Assembly (NCBI RefSeq): GCF_032814565.1 | Contig: NZ_CP136521.1 | Coordinates: 1,832,501-1,896,500, forward strand | Length of the DNA stretch: 64,000 bases | Origin: Hwangdonia lutea | Lineage (GTDB): Bacteria; Bacteroidota; Bacteroidia; Flavobacteriales; Flavobacteriaceae | Direction of reading: 5' to 3' | Part shown: positions 1 through 9,084 of the stretch, in pieces | Layout: every line of letters starts with the position of its first letter | How positions within the stretch are numbered: position 1 is the first letter of the stretch | The notes under the pieces: model-generated | Database searches by the model: none | What the model saw: only the letters and a program-made list of their open reading frames with translations | Told to the model about the DNA's origin: nothing | Made by a program: the position numbers and the translations under genes

Positions 1-391
1 TCAACTTACTCCGGGCAGAACAAGTTATGGAACCAATAAAAACTATACGGTAATTCGCTATGCCGAAGTGTTGCTTATGTATGCCGAAGCACTAACCAGA
101 GGCGCTACTGGTAATGCTGGTTCAGCAGATAGTGCTATTAACGAAGTAAGGCAAAGGGCCGGATTATCACCAATAAACGGCGCCACGAGTCAAGACGTTA
201 TAGACGAAAAATTTGCTGAGTTCGCCATGGAATGGGGTATAAGATACGCAGATATGGTTCGTTTGGAAAAAACCAACGAATTAAGTTACGACGGAAGAAC
301 ATTTACCATGGACAAAGCTTATTTGCCTTATCCTTTGGCACAATTGGAGCAGAGTTTCATCCTCAGGGAATATGCTAACAACAACAACTAA
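1..391 (+). CDS. SusD/RagB-family glycan-binding lipoprotein, C-terminal fragment
   Basis: The frame is already open at the window edge (first full codon at base 2), so only about the last 129 residues are visible. The motif RYAEVLLMYAEAL followed by a short helix-rich stretch (INEVRQRAG, then EFAMEWGIRYADMVRL) is the diagnostic C-terminal part of SusD proteins. These are outer-membrane lipoproteins that form the lid over a SusC TonB-dependent transporter and capture oligosaccharides. The matching susC gene would be expected upstream, outside the window. The gene ends 6 bases before the LamG lipoprotein gene, consistent with one polysaccharide utilisation operon. The glycan cannot be read from this fragment. 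Confidence 0.93.
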   Translation, partial: QLTPGRTSYGTNKNYTVIRYAEVLLMYAEALTRGATGNAGSADSAINEVRQRAGLSPINGATSQDVIDEKFAEFAMEWGIRYADMVRLEKTNELSYDGRTFTMDKAYLPYPLAQLEQSFILREYANNNN

Positions 392-397
392 AAAATT

Positions 398-2191
398 ATG
401 AAGACTATATTAAAAAGAATAATGACTTTATTATTGGTATCGCTAATTTTTACGGCATGCGATAATAATAATATCGATCCAATAACCGAAGTTGCCCCTG
501 GTGCTGATGCCGGGGCACCAGAGATAACCTTAAAATATCCTACCGATGGTACAAAAATTAAGGTGAATGACCCTGTAGTGGCTATAAATATTGAATTTCA
601 AGTGGTAGATGATATTGAGATAGATAACATAGCTGTACTTATCAACAATAATCAAATTAAATCTTTGAGCGGTGATTTTTTGGATTATAGAAAAGTTATT
701 GCCGAAGTACCTTTTGATAATGTTACAACAGGCCAACACGAACTAAAAATTGTAGCTACAGATATCAGTGGTAAATCTACCACTGCAACGGCCAATTTTG
801 AAAAAGAACCACCTTACGTACCTCTTTTTGCCAATGAAGTTGTGTACATGGATTTCGAGAGCGATTACACCGAATTCATCACTGTAACCAAAGCAACAAT
901 AGTTGGTAACCCAGGTTTTGCAGGCGAAGGTTTGGCGAGTAACAACGCCTATGCCGGTGCCGAAGATTCTTATTTAACACTACCTACCGCACCAATGCAA
1001 TTTGGCAGTGAGGTTTCGGCTATATTTTGGTACAAGGTCAATGCCTCTCCAGACAGGGCAGGTATTTTGGTTGTAGGACCAGAAGATCTCGATAACCCTG
1101 ACTATCCAGAAAAGCAGAATAATAGAAATGCAGGGTTCAGGTTATTCAGGGAAAATGCCGGTGGCAATCAACGTGTCAAACTAAATGTTGGTATCGGAAC
1201 CAAAAACGTGTGGGTAGATGGCGGCACTGCTTCAGATATCGACCCCAATAAAAACGAATGGGCAAGTATAGCACTTACCATTTCGCCAACCGAAGCGCGG
1301 GTATATATCAATGGTGTTTTGGCCAAAGAAAGTGCTTTGGAAAGCCCAATAGATTGGACAGGTACCGATATTATGTCTATCATGTCCGGCGCACCACGTT
1401 TTACGGGATGGAACCACAAATCCGATCATAGTTTTATGGACGAGTTGCGTTTCTTCAATGTGGCTTTATCGCAAAGCGAAATACAAAATATCCTAGGAGT
1501 TACCAACCCGTATGAACCAGCCGATGGCGAAACCGTTTACATGCCTTTTGAAGGCGATTTTAGAAACTGGGTAACTGGTGCCACGGCAACAGAGGTTGGT
1601 ACGCCCGGTCTTGCAGGCGAATCAAAAAAAGGCGCAGACGCCTATGCCGGTGCCACAGATTCTTATTTAACGGTACCAACCACGGGCTTATTGGGCGAAA
1701 ACTTTAGCGCTACCATGTGGCATAAAATCAATGCAACACCAGACCGTGCAGGAGTTTTGGTCATTGGGCCAGAAGACACAGAAAACGCAGGTTATCCAGA
1801 TACACAAAATAACAGAAAAAGCGGATTTAGGTTTTTTAGAGAAAATGCTGGTGGCATGCAACGTTTTAAATTGAATGTTGGTAACGGAACTGCTGATACT
1901 TGGGTAGATGGCGGAACTGCCGCCGATGTCGATCCTACGGCCAACGAATGGGTACACTTGGCCTTTACCATTTCGCCAACCAAAGCCATTGTTTACATCA
2001 ACGGCGAGGCGGTAAAAGAAAGCGATATAACAGGAGTAGATTGGACAGGCTGCGATGTTATGTCAATCATGTCCGGGGCACCGCGTTTTACGGGCTGGAA
2101 TCACAAGTCCGATTTAAGCTTTCTAGACGAACTGCATACTTACAATAAGACCCTTACTCAATCGGAGATTCAAGCTATAATGACTGATTAA
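398..2191 (+). CDS. Surface lipoprotein with tandem duplicated LamG-like (concanavalin-type) domains
   Basis: A signal peptide ends in the lipobox IFTAC, so the mature protein should be a lipoprotein beginning at Cys21. Residues about 35-135 look like an Ig-like or cadherin-like beta domain (EITLKYPTDGTKI ... HELKIVATD). Two LamG-like jelly-roll domains follow, at about 146-366 and 377-597. Each contains the same signatures: VYMxFExD, YAGAxDSYLT, PDRAG, SIMSGAPRFTGWNHKSD and a closing TxSEIQ helix. Proteins in this position next to SusD usually act as surface glycan-binding proteins (SusE/F role), and no catalytic residues are recognised. The two halves remain clearly similar at DNA level. 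The glycan specificity is unknown. Confidence 0.85.
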   Translation: MKTILKRIMTLLLVSLIFTACDNNNIDPITEVAPGADAGAPEITLKYPTDGTKIKVNDPVVAINIEFQVVDDIEIDNIAVLINNNQIKSLSGDFLDYRKVIAEVPFDNVTTGQHELKIVATDISGKSTTATANFEKEPPYVPLFANEVVYMDFESDYTEFITVTKATIVGNPGFAGEGLASNNAYAGAEDSYLTLPTAPMQFGSEVSAIFWYKVNASPDRAGILVVGPEDLDNPDYPEKQNNRNAGFRLFRENAGGNQRVKLNVGIGTKNVWVDGGTASDIDPNKNEWASIALTISPTEARVYINGVLAKESALESPIDWTGTDIMSIMSGAPRFTGWNHKSDHSFMDELRFFNVALSQSEIQNILGVTNPYEPADGETVYMPFEGDFRNWVTGATATEVGTPGLAGESKKGADAYAGATDSYLTVPTTGLLGENFSATMWHKINATPDRAGVLVIGPEDTENAGYPDTQNNRKSGFRFFRENAGGMQRFKLNVGNGTADTWVDGGTAADVDPTANEWVHLAFTISPTKAIVYINGEAVKESDITGVDWTGCDVMSIMSGAPRFTGWNHKSDLSFLDELHTYNKTLTQSEIQAIMTD

Positions 2192-2234
2192 TAGCAGTCT
2201 AGTTGAGTTAGTTTTTTTTAATTTAGTTGAATTT

Positions 2235-2265
2235 TTAGCTGCACTTTATCATAAGGTGCAGCTAA
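2235..2265 (+). terminator. Hairpin between the binding-protein gene and the first GH144-type gene
   Basis: A 10-base perfect inverted repeat (TTAGCTGCAC and its complement) surrounds an 11-base loop. On the plus strand only AATTA follows, so it is a weak rho-independent terminator there. It may instead stabilise or attenuate the susCD-side transcript ahead of the enzyme genes. Confidence 0.5.
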
Positions 2266-2284
2266 AATTAATGAACACATTTCT

Positions 2285-3658
2285 ATGACCTTTTTTCGTA
2301 AAAACATTACTTTTCTAATATCTTTTTTGCTGTTGTTTTTCAGCTTCAGTTGCAAAAACAACAACAAAAACGTTGAAACGACAACTACTTCGGTAAACAA
2401 TATATGGTTAGATGACGACGCTTTGTTAGACACGATTCAAAAGCAAACCATCAATTATTTTTGGGAAGGCGCAGAACCCAATTCCGGTCTCGCCCGCGAG
2501 CGTTTGCATATTGACGGTGTTTACCCAACATCGCCCAAACACACTGTTACAACTGGCGGAAGTGGCTTTGGCCTAATGGCCATATTGGTAGGTGTTGAAA
2601 GAGGGTATATTGCCAAGGAAGAGGCCTTTTTACGATTTGAGAAAATAGTAGATTTTCTTGAAAAAGCAGATCGATTCCACGGCGCATGGCCACATTGGTT
2701 GGATGGACAAACGGGTAAAGCAATGCCATTCAGTAAAAAAGACAATGGCGGCGATTTGGTTGAAACCGCATTTTTGGTACAAGGTCTGCTCACGGTAGCC
2801 GAATATTTTAAAGATGGCAATAAAAAAGAACAGGTCCTTGTTGCCAAAATCGATAAACTTTGGCGCGAAGTAGAATGGGATTGGTACACCAAAAACGGCG
2901 AAGATGTGCTGTATTGGCATTGGTCTCCAGAATTTGGTTGGGAGATGGATTTTCCAGTTGGCGGCTACAACGAATGTTTAATCATGTATGTTTTGGCGGC
3001 CTCATCGCCAACGCATCCTATAGAACCCTCGGTTTATCATAAAGGATGGGCTAAAAATGGTGACATTGTATCAAACGAAAAATTTTACGACGAAGATTTG
3101 ATTCTAAATTATTACGAGCACAACAAAGCTCCTGTTGGCCCCATGTTTTGGGCACATTATTCTTATTTGGGGTTAAATCCAAAAGGGCTATCGGATAAGT
3201 ATGCTGATTATTGGAACCTGGTGCAAAATCAAGCTAAAATCCATTATAAATACGCGGTCGATAATCCTAAAAATTATAAGGGTTATGGAGATAGCTTATG
3301 GGGACTAACCTCAAGCTATTCGGTAAAAGGCTACAAAGGACACAGACCTGGTAACGACTTTGGGGTTATCTCGCCAACGGCGGCTTTATCGTCGTTCCCC
3401 TATACGCCTAAAGAAAGTATGCAAATGCTAAAAAAAATGTACAAAGACCACGATTCCTTAATAGGAAAATATGGCCCTTACGATGCCTTTAGCTTAGAGC
3501 ACAATTGGTATTTGCCGCGTTATTTGGCCATAGACCAAGGCCCAATTCCGGTAATGATAGAAAATTACCGCTCCGAGATGCTATGGGATTTATTTATGAA
3601 AAATACTGATGTCCAATCTGGGCTCGATAAACTCGGATTCAAATATAACAAACCATGA
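2285..3658 (+). CDS. PF10091 glycosidase, GH144-like (putative beta-1,2-glucanase), lipoprotein
   Basis: A 457-residue protein with a lipoprotein signal ending in FSFSC. The body matches the bacterial 'glucoamylase-like' PF10091 family. Visible signatures are INYFWEGAEPNSGLARER near the N terminus, TTGGSGFGLMAILVGVERGY, FHGAWPHW, the acidic GGDLVETAFLVQG block, and a C-terminal YLAIDQGPIPVMIEN motif. Characterised relatives (GH144, for example the Chitinophaga enzyme) are endo-beta-1,2-glucanases with an alpha/alpha-barrel. Membrane anchoring suggests action at the outer surface or in the periplasm. The stop overlaps the next gene by 4 bases (ATGA), so the two paralogues are translationally coupled. 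Family is secure, substrate is inferred. Confidence 0.85.
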   Translation: MTFFRKNITFLISFLLLFFSFSCKNNNKNVETTTTSVNNIWLDDDALLDTIQKQTINYFWEGAEPNSGLARERLHIDGVYPTSPKHTVTTGGSGFGLMAILVGVERGYIAKEEAFLRFEKIVDFLEKADRFHGAWPHWLDGQTGKAMPFSKKDNGGDLVETAFLVQGLLTVAEYFKDGNKKEQVLVAKIDKLWREVEWDWYTKNGEDVLYWHWSPEFGWEMDFPVGGYNECLIMYVLAASSPTHPIEPSVYHKGWAKNGDIVSNEKFYDEDLILNYYEHNKAPVGPMFWAHYSYLGLNPKGLSDKYADYWNLVQNQAKIHYKYAVDNPKNYKGYGDSLWGLTSSYSVKGYKGHRPGNDFGVISPTAALSSFPYTPKESMQMLKKMYKDHDSLIGKYGPYDAFSLEHNWYLPRYLAIDQGPIPVMIENYRSEMLWDLFMKNTDVQSGLDKLGFKYNKP

Positions 3659-5022
3659 AGATGAGGTCTTGGTGCATAATATTTTTTATTTTGATATTAT
3701 CCTGTGCAGGGAATGACGGCCCAGGGTATCAAGAACCTTATGACCCTAATGACGACGACCCTGTAGTTGAAAAACTAACAGATACCGAAATGATGGATCT
3801 GGTACAAAAAGAAACCTTTAAGTACTTTTGGGATTTTGCCGAAACAAATTCTGGTGCGGCTAGAGAGCGCTACCATCCCAAAGAACCCACATTAAATCAG
3901 AATGTTGTAACTACTGGCGGTACGGGTTTTGGTTTGATGAGTATTTTGGTGGGTATTGAAAGAGGCTATATTACCAACGCAGAAGGCGTTGCAAGGCTGA
4001 ATAAAATATTGGGTTTTTTTGAAACCGCCGACCGTTTTCACGGCGCGTGGCCACACTGGATTAATGGAACCAACGGAAACGTTATTCCGTTTAGTACCAA
4101 AGATGACGGCGGCGACCTGGTGGAAACCGCTTTTTTTGCACAAGGATTGGTGTGCGTAAAAGAGTATTTTAAAAACGGAACAACTGAAGAAAAAGCACTG
4201 GCCGATAAAGCCGATGCTTTATGGAAAGGCATCGAATGGGATTGGTACACACAAAACCAAAAGGCTTTGTTTTGGCACTGGAGCCCGAATTATGGGTTTG
4301 ACATCAATTTAAAACTTCGCGGCTATAACGAAGTACTTATTACCTATATATTGGCAGCAGCGTCACCGGATTACAGCATTACCAAAACCGATTATGAAGA
4401 CGGGTGGGCAAATAACGGTGGCATTGTGTCTTCGGCTTCGCAATACGGTATTCCTTTAGTATTAAATCACGCTGGCGGTTCTAATTTTGGTGGCCCCTTG
4501 TTTTTTAGCCATTATTCCTTTTTGGGTTTAAACCCTAAAAACTTAAGCGATCAATACGGTAATTATTGGAATCTTGTTGTGAATCATACTAAAATCAATC
4601 GTCAATATTGCATTACCAATCCTAAAAACTATGTAGATTACGGCGCAGACTGTTGGGGTTTAACGGCAAGTTACTCCAGAAATGCCGATGGCTCTAGAGG
4701 CTATTCAGCGCACAGTCCATCAAACGATAAAGGTGTTATGTCACCAACGGCAGCCATAAGTTCGATACCCTATACACCGGCAGAATCTTTAGAAGTTATG
4801 CATTATCTTTATCAGAACAAAGATAAATTATTGGGGCCGGCAGGTTTTTACGATGCCTTTAGTCCGCATTATAATTTTTGGGTGACCGATACCTATTTAG
4901 CTATCGACCAAGGCCCACAAATTATTATGATTGAAAACCACAGAACAGGATTGCTGTGGAATTTATTTATGCAAAACACCGATGTGAAAAACGGACTGGA
5001 TAAACTAGGATTTAATTATTAA
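3655..5022 (+). CDS. Second PF10091/GH144-like glycosidase, lipoprotein
   Basis: A paralogue of the preceding gene, 455 residues, with lipobox ILSC. It keeps the same landmarks: FKYFWDFAETNSGAARER, TTGGTGFGLMSILVGIERGY, FHGAWPHWING, GGDLVETAFFAQG, NWxLVVNHTKI and YLAIDQGPQIIMIEN. The sequences have diverged clearly, for instance in the loop around KLRGYNEVLITY versus PVGGYNECLIMY, so they may split endo/exo or chain-length roles rather than be redundant. The start overlaps the previous stop (ATGA). Beta-1,2-glucanase activity follows from the family and is not proven by sequence. Confidence 0.85.
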   Translation: MKMRSWCIIFFILILSCAGNDGPGYQEPYDPNDDDPVVEKLTDTEMMDLVQKETFKYFWDFAETNSGAARERYHPKEPTLNQNVVTTGGTGFGLMSILVGIERGYITNAEGVARLNKILGFFETADRFHGAWPHWINGTNGNVIPFSTKDDGGDLVETAFFAQGLVCVKEYFKNGTTEEKALADKADALWKGIEWDWYTQNQKALFWHWSPNYGFDINLKLRGYNEVLITYILAAASPDYSITKTDYEDGWANNGGIVSSASQYGIPLVLNHAGGSNFGGPLFFSHYSFLGLNPKNLSDQYGNYWNLVVNHTKINRQYCITNPKNYVDYGADCWGLTASYSRNADGSRGYSAHSPSNDKGVMSPTAAISSIPYTPAESLEVMHYLYQNKDKLLGPAGFYDAFSPHYNFWVTDTYLAIDQGPQIIMIENHRTGLLWNLFMQNTDVKNGLDKLGFNY

Positions 5023-5036
5023 AACATAAAGACATA

Positions 5037-5828
5037 ATGGGTAAACATTCAAAAAACATTTTAATATTAATTTTTATTGGAGCAACAAATATGTTGACTG
5101 CACAACATGAGGCTATGTATTCAAAAGAACTTTATATCAGTCAATCTGATACCTTGCAATATCGCATGATGATGCCAAAGGACTTTGACGATTCCAAGCA
5201 ATATCCAATCATATTATTTCTTCATGGAGCTGGTGAGCGCGGAAGCGATAATAAGGCACAATTGGTGCATGGCAGTAAATTGTTTGCTTCCGATGAAAAC
5301 AGAGAAAAATTTCCGGCTATCGTAATTTTTCCGCAATGCCCTAAAAACAGTTATTGGGCAAACGCCCGAATAGATAGGTCCACAAACCCATTAAAAATTG
5401 AATTCCCATTAGATATCGAACCCACAAAACCGCTCAACTTGGTTATGCAATTGATGGACGAGATAAGCGCGAAACCCTACGTAAATAAAAACAAAATTTA
5501 CATTGGTGGCTTGTCTATGGGCGGTATGGGTACTTTCGAAATGGTTTACCGAAAACCACAATTTTTTGCCGCAGCAATTAGTATTTGCGGTGCCGGAAAC
5601 CCCGAAGCTACCAAAGCTTATGCCAAAACAACACCGTTTTGGGTGTTTCATGGCGCCAACGATAATGTTGTAAATCCACTGGCCTCGGTTAATATGGTTG
5701 AAGGCATGCTTAAAAACGGCGGCAAACCAAATTTTACTTTATACGCTAACGATAATCATAATAGTTGGGATTCAGCCTTTGCTGAACCTCAATTTTTACC
5801 TTGGCTTTTTTCAAATATAAAACAGTAA
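5037..5828 (+). CDS. Secreted alpha/beta-hydrolase, PHB-depolymerase/CE1-like esterase
   Basis: 263 residues with an N-terminal signal peptide ending near MLTAQ, so it is probably periplasmic. The oxyanion-loop motif FLHGAGERGSDN, the nucleophile elbow GGLSMGGMG (Ser160) and a late His in NDNHNSWD give a catalytic triad of the alpha/beta-hydrolase fold. The closest general class is the phospholipase/carboxylesterase or polyhydroxybutyrate-depolymerase-like esterases common in polysaccharide loci, where they remove acyl or aromatic esters from glycans. It lies 14 bases after the second GH144-like gene and 6 bases before the GH3 gene, clearly in the operon. The actual ester substrate is unknown. 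Confidence 0.8.
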   Translation: MGKHSKNILILIFIGATNMLTAQHEAMYSKELYISQSDTLQYRMMMPKDFDDSKQYPIILFLHGAGERGSDNKAQLVHGSKLFASDENREKFPAIVIFPQCPKNSYWANARIDRSTNPLKIEFPLDIEPTKPLNLVMQLMDEISAKPYVNKNKIYIGGLSMGGMGTFEMVYRKPQFFAAAISICGAGNPEATKAYAKTTPFWVFHGANDNVVNPLASVNMVEGMLKNGGKPNFTLYANDNHNSWDSAFAEPQFLPWLFSNIKQ

Positions 5829-5834
5829 CGAATA

Positions 5835-8090
5835 ATGAAAACACTAACCAAAACAATGCTTTTTATAGGAATCATTTCTTTGTTCCTTTTAGGATGCAAT
5901 ACTTCAGAAGACAAAAAAAACAATTCAACTACAGAAACCGTATTTGACGCTAAGGTCGATTCTTTAATGAGCTTAATGACTTTACAAGAAAAAGTCGGTC
6001 AAATGGTTATGTACAGTGGTAGTGGCGCAATTACGGGACCAACGGTAAATACAAATTTCAGAACCTATATTAAAGAAGCCAATGTGGGTGCGATGCTGAA
6101 TGTATATTCGGCAAAAGCCACAAGAGATTTACAAAAACTGGCAGTTGAAAATACCCGTTTGGGCATTCCGTTGTTGTTTGGCTACGATGTCATCCACGGT
6201 TTTAAAACCATATTTCCCATCAATTTAGGATTGGCTGCCAGTTGGGATTTAGAGGATATTGAAAAAGGTTCGCGCATTGCCGCCGAAGAAGCTTCGGCCG
6301 TTGGGATCCATTGGACCTTTGCACCCATGGTTGATATCGCCAGAGACCCACGTTGGGGGCGCATTTCAGAAGGCATGGGAGAAGATGTGTACTTAGCAAG
6401 CAAGATAACTAGGGCTTATGTTAGGGGTTTTCAGGGTGACGATCTTTCCAAAACCAACACCATTTTGGCCTGTGCAAAGCACTTTGTAGGCTATGGCGCA
6501 GCCCAAGCCGGAAGGGATTATCATACGGTAAATATGGGAGAGGAAGAGCTTAGAAATGTTTATTTGCCGCCTTTTAAAGCCGCTGTTGATGAAGGCGTAG
6601 AAACCTTTATGACGGCTTTTAACGAAATTAACGGCGTTCCTGCAACGGCAAATAAATTCATTTTTAATGATATTTTGAGAGACGAATGGGGTTTTAACGG
6701 ATTTGTAGTAACCGATTATACGGCCATTAATGAGTTGGTGCCACACGGTTTTGCCAAAGATGAAAAACACGCCACAAAGTTGGCCATTGAAGCGGGCATA
6801 GACCAAGATATGATGAGTAGTGCAAACAGACTTTATTTAGAGGAATTGGTTAATGAAGGCGAAGTGGATGTTGCATTGGTAAACGAAGCTTGCCGAAGAA
6901 TTCTGTTGGCAAAATTTAAATTGGGCTTGTTTGACGACCCTTATAAATATTGTGATGAGCAACGTGAAAAAGAAACCATTTATAAGCCCGAGTTTTTAGA
7001 AGCGGCGAGACATTCGGCGGCCATATCGTCGGTGTTGCTTAAAAATGATGAAAAAGCGTTACCATTAACGTCAGAAAAAACAATAGCCTTAATCGGCCCT
7101 TTAGCAAAAGACAAAGAAAATATTTTAGGTAATTGGGGGGCAGCAGGCGACCGCAGAGGAAAAGCCATAAGTGTACATCAAGGCATTCAAGAGTATGTTG
7201 CCGATGCTAAAATAAACTATGCCAAAGGTTGCGAAATTGAAGGTGATGACGAAAGCGGATTTAACGAGGCCGTTAATGTGGCAAGACAATCAGATATCGT
7301 GGTGATGGTTATGGGCGAGGATTACGATATGAGTGGTGAAGCCGCCAGCAGGACCAACATCAAACTACCCGGTAGCCAAACCAAATTGATAAAGCGTATT
7401 CGCGAAGCTGTTCCAAACAAAAAAATCGTGTTGGTTTTAATGAATGGCCGTCCACTAGATTTATCAGAAGAAGATACCTTGGCCGATGCCATTTTAGAAA
7501 CTTGGTTCCCAGGCACTATGGGTGGTAACGGTGTAGCCGATGTGTTGTTTGGTACATACAACCCATCGGGGAAACTAACCGTAACCTTTCCTAGGAATGT
7601 GGGGCAAGTGCCCATTTATTATAATATGAAAAATACGGGCAGACCCATTCCTGCAAACAATCCAAAAGAAGATTACAAATCCAATTACTTAGATGTGCCA
7701 AATACACCGCTTTACCCTTTTGGGCACGGATTGAGTTATACCACTTTTGAGTATTCAAATTTTAAAATGTCGACGGAAACTATAGGTTTTTCAGACACTT
7801 TAAAGGCATCGGCAACCATTACAAATACAGGTGATTACGATGGGCACGAAGTGGTGCAGCTTTACGTTCACGATAAAGTGGGAAGCATAACCAGACCAGT
7901 AAAAGAACTTAAAGGCTTCGAAAAAATATTCCTTAAAAAAGGAGAAAGTAAAACAGTAAGTTTTGATGTAACTGCTGAAGATTTAAAATTTTTCAACCAC
8001 GAAAAATTTACGGTAGAGCCCGGTGAATTTGAAATTGCCATTAAAGGCTCTTCGGATTTCGATTTTGAACACACATTCACTTTAGAATGA
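5835..8090 (+). CDS. GH3 family beta-glucosidase-like enzyme, lipoprotein
   Basis: 751 residues with lipobox LLGC (Cys21). The order is GH3 N-terminal barrel (about 40-370), GH3 C-terminal alpha/beta domain (about 400-620) and a fibronectin-III-like tail (about 665-745), the full-length architecture of BglX-type enzymes. The nucleophile is predicted as Asp294 in FVVTDYTAI. Other landmarks are GYDVIHGFKTIFP, ARDPRWGRISEGMGED and KHFVGYG. GH3 enzymes release terminal beta-linked glucose. A relative from Bacteroides thetaiotaomicron (BT_3567) acts on beta-1,2-gluco-oligosaccharides, which would fit the GH144-like neighbours. A terminator follows the stop. Confidence 0.93.
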   Translation: MKTLTKTMLFIGIISLFLLGCNTSEDKKNNSTTETVFDAKVDSLMSLMTLQEKVGQMVMYSGSGAITGPTVNTNFRTYIKEANVGAMLNVYSAKATRDLQKLAVENTRLGIPLLFGYDVIHGFKTIFPINLGLAASWDLEDIEKGSRIAAEEASAVGIHWTFAPMVDIARDPRWGRISEGMGEDVYLASKITRAYVRGFQGDDLSKTNTILACAKHFVGYGAAQAGRDYHTVNMGEEELRNVYLPPFKAAVDEGVETFMTAFNEINGVPATANKFIFNDILRDEWGFNGFVVTDYTAINELVPHGFAKDEKHATKLAIEAGIDQDMMSSANRLYLEELVNEGEVDVALVNEACRRILLAKFKLGLFDDPYKYCDEQREKETIYKPEFLEAARHSAAISSVLLKNDEKALPLTSEKTIALIGPLAKDKENILGNWGAAGDRRGKAISVHQGIQEYVADAKINYAKGCEIEGDDESGFNEAVNVARQSDIVVMVMGEDYDMSGEAASRTNIKLPGSQTKLIKRIREAVPNKKIVLVLMNGRPLDLSEEDTLADAILETWFPGTMGGNGVADVLFGTYNPSGKLTVTFPRNVGQVPIYYNMKNTGRPIPANNPKEDYKSNYLDVPNTPLYPFGHGLSYTTFEYSNFKMSTETIGFSDTLKASATITNTGDYDGHEVVQLYVHDKVGSITRPVKELKGFEKIFLKKGESKTVSFDVTAEDLKFFNHEKFTVEPGEFEIAIKGSSDFDFEHTFTLE

Positions 8091-8106
8091 TTAATAGCAA
8101 CTAAAT

Positions 8107-8140
8107 CCACAAGGTTTTATTGGAAATCTTGTGGGTTTTA
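8107..8140 (+). terminator. Terminator-like hairpin after the GH3 gene
   Basis: The perfect stem CCACAAG/CTTGTGG is extended inward by A/T pairs and followed by GTTTTA. It separates the GH3 gene from the second esterase. It also shows that the upstream GTG at 8131 lies inside the hairpin and is not a plausible start for the next gene. Confidence 0.65.
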
Positions 8141-8169
8141 AATTGAGTTTTATACCAAAGGAAACACAA

Positions 8170-9084
8170 ATGAGACAACCACACCTAAAATACAAACTTT
8201 TCATGCTATTATTTAGCATAATCAGTTTTCTGTGGTCTCAAAACAAAATCACGTACACCTACGCCATTAAAGGTACAGATACTTTAAAACTGGATGTTCA
8301 TAGTCCTGAAAATGTTAAACCAAATGATAGTTTACCCGTGTTACTTTGGATGCACGGTGGCGGTTTTTCAGGCGGCACCAGAGACAATAAACATCACGAG
8401 CAAAAGCTGGCTGAATATGTTACCACAAAAGGCTATATAGGCATTTCAATATCGTACAGGTTGTTGCGAAAAGGCACCGAGACCGGTTTTGGTTGCGATT
8501 GCCCCAAAACCGATAAACTGGAAACTTTTAAGCAAGCGGCCATAGATTATTTGGATGCGGCAAAGTTTATTTTAGATAACAAAAAGAAACTACAAGTTGA
8601 CTCCTCAAAAATCATAGCAGGTGGCAGTAGTGCTGGTGCGGAAGGCATATTGAACGCAGTATATATGAAATCATTTTTTGTAGATGAATTAGAGGATTAT
8701 AAAGACGTTAATTTTGCGGGTGTTTTTTCGTTAGCTGGCGCGATGGTAAACGCTGAGTATATTTCTAAGCACAATGCACTACCAACAGTTTTATTCCACG
8801 GAACAGACGATAATTTAGTCCCCTTTGGAAGTGCTCCACATCATTATTGCACCCCAGAAAAACCAGGGTATTTATTGTTGGATGGCTCTGAAGCCATTGC
8901 TCAAAAATTAGATGATTTAGGAGTGTCATATTATTTTCATAAAGTTATTGGTGGCAGACACGAATTATCGTCCATTCCGTTTGATGAACTGGATGCAGTT
9001 TTTGAATTTTTCGGTAAAACCGTGTTGCAGGATGAAATCATTCAAACCAAAAAAATAATTACTAAAAAATCAAACCAAAACTAA
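8170..9084 (+). CDS. Secreted alpha/beta-hydrolase, HSL/carboxylesterase-like
   Basis: 304 residues from the ATG preceded by an AAAGG Shine-Dalgarno-like stretch. A longer frame would begin at a GTG inside the terminator hairpin and is rejected. A hydrophobic signal peptide (FMLLFSIISFLWSQ) opens the protein. The motif WMHGGGFSGG supplies an HGGG oxyanion hole, GGSSAG holds the nucleophile Ser, and GGRHELSS probably holds the catalytic His. That combination is typical of hormone-sensitive-lipase-type carboxylesterases, often acetyl-esterases in glycan loci. The stop overlaps the sulfatase start (TAATG), so the two should be made together. This hints at a substrate that carries both ester and sulfate groups. 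Confidence 0.82.
   Translation: MRQPHLKYKLFMLLFSIISFLWSQNKITYTYAIKGTDTLKLDVHSPENVKPNDSLPVLLWMHGGGFSGGTRDNKHHEQKLAEYVTTKGYIGISISYRLLRKGTETGFGCDCPKTDKLETFKQAAIDYLDAAKFILDNKKKLQVDSSKIIAGGSSAGAEGILNAVYMKSFFVDELEDYKDVNFAGVFSLAGAMVNAEYISKHNALPTVLFHGTDDNLVPFGSAPHHYCTPEKPGYLLLDGSEAIAQKLDDLGVSYYFHKVIGGRHELSSIPFDELDAVFEFFGKTVLQDEIIQTKKIITKKSNQN

Noticed and set aside
8131-8169. Extended start of the second esterase at a GTG
   Set aside because: The GTG lies in the terminator hairpin after the GH3 gene, whereas the ATG at 8170 has a Shine-Dalgarno-like sequence and a proper signal peptide.
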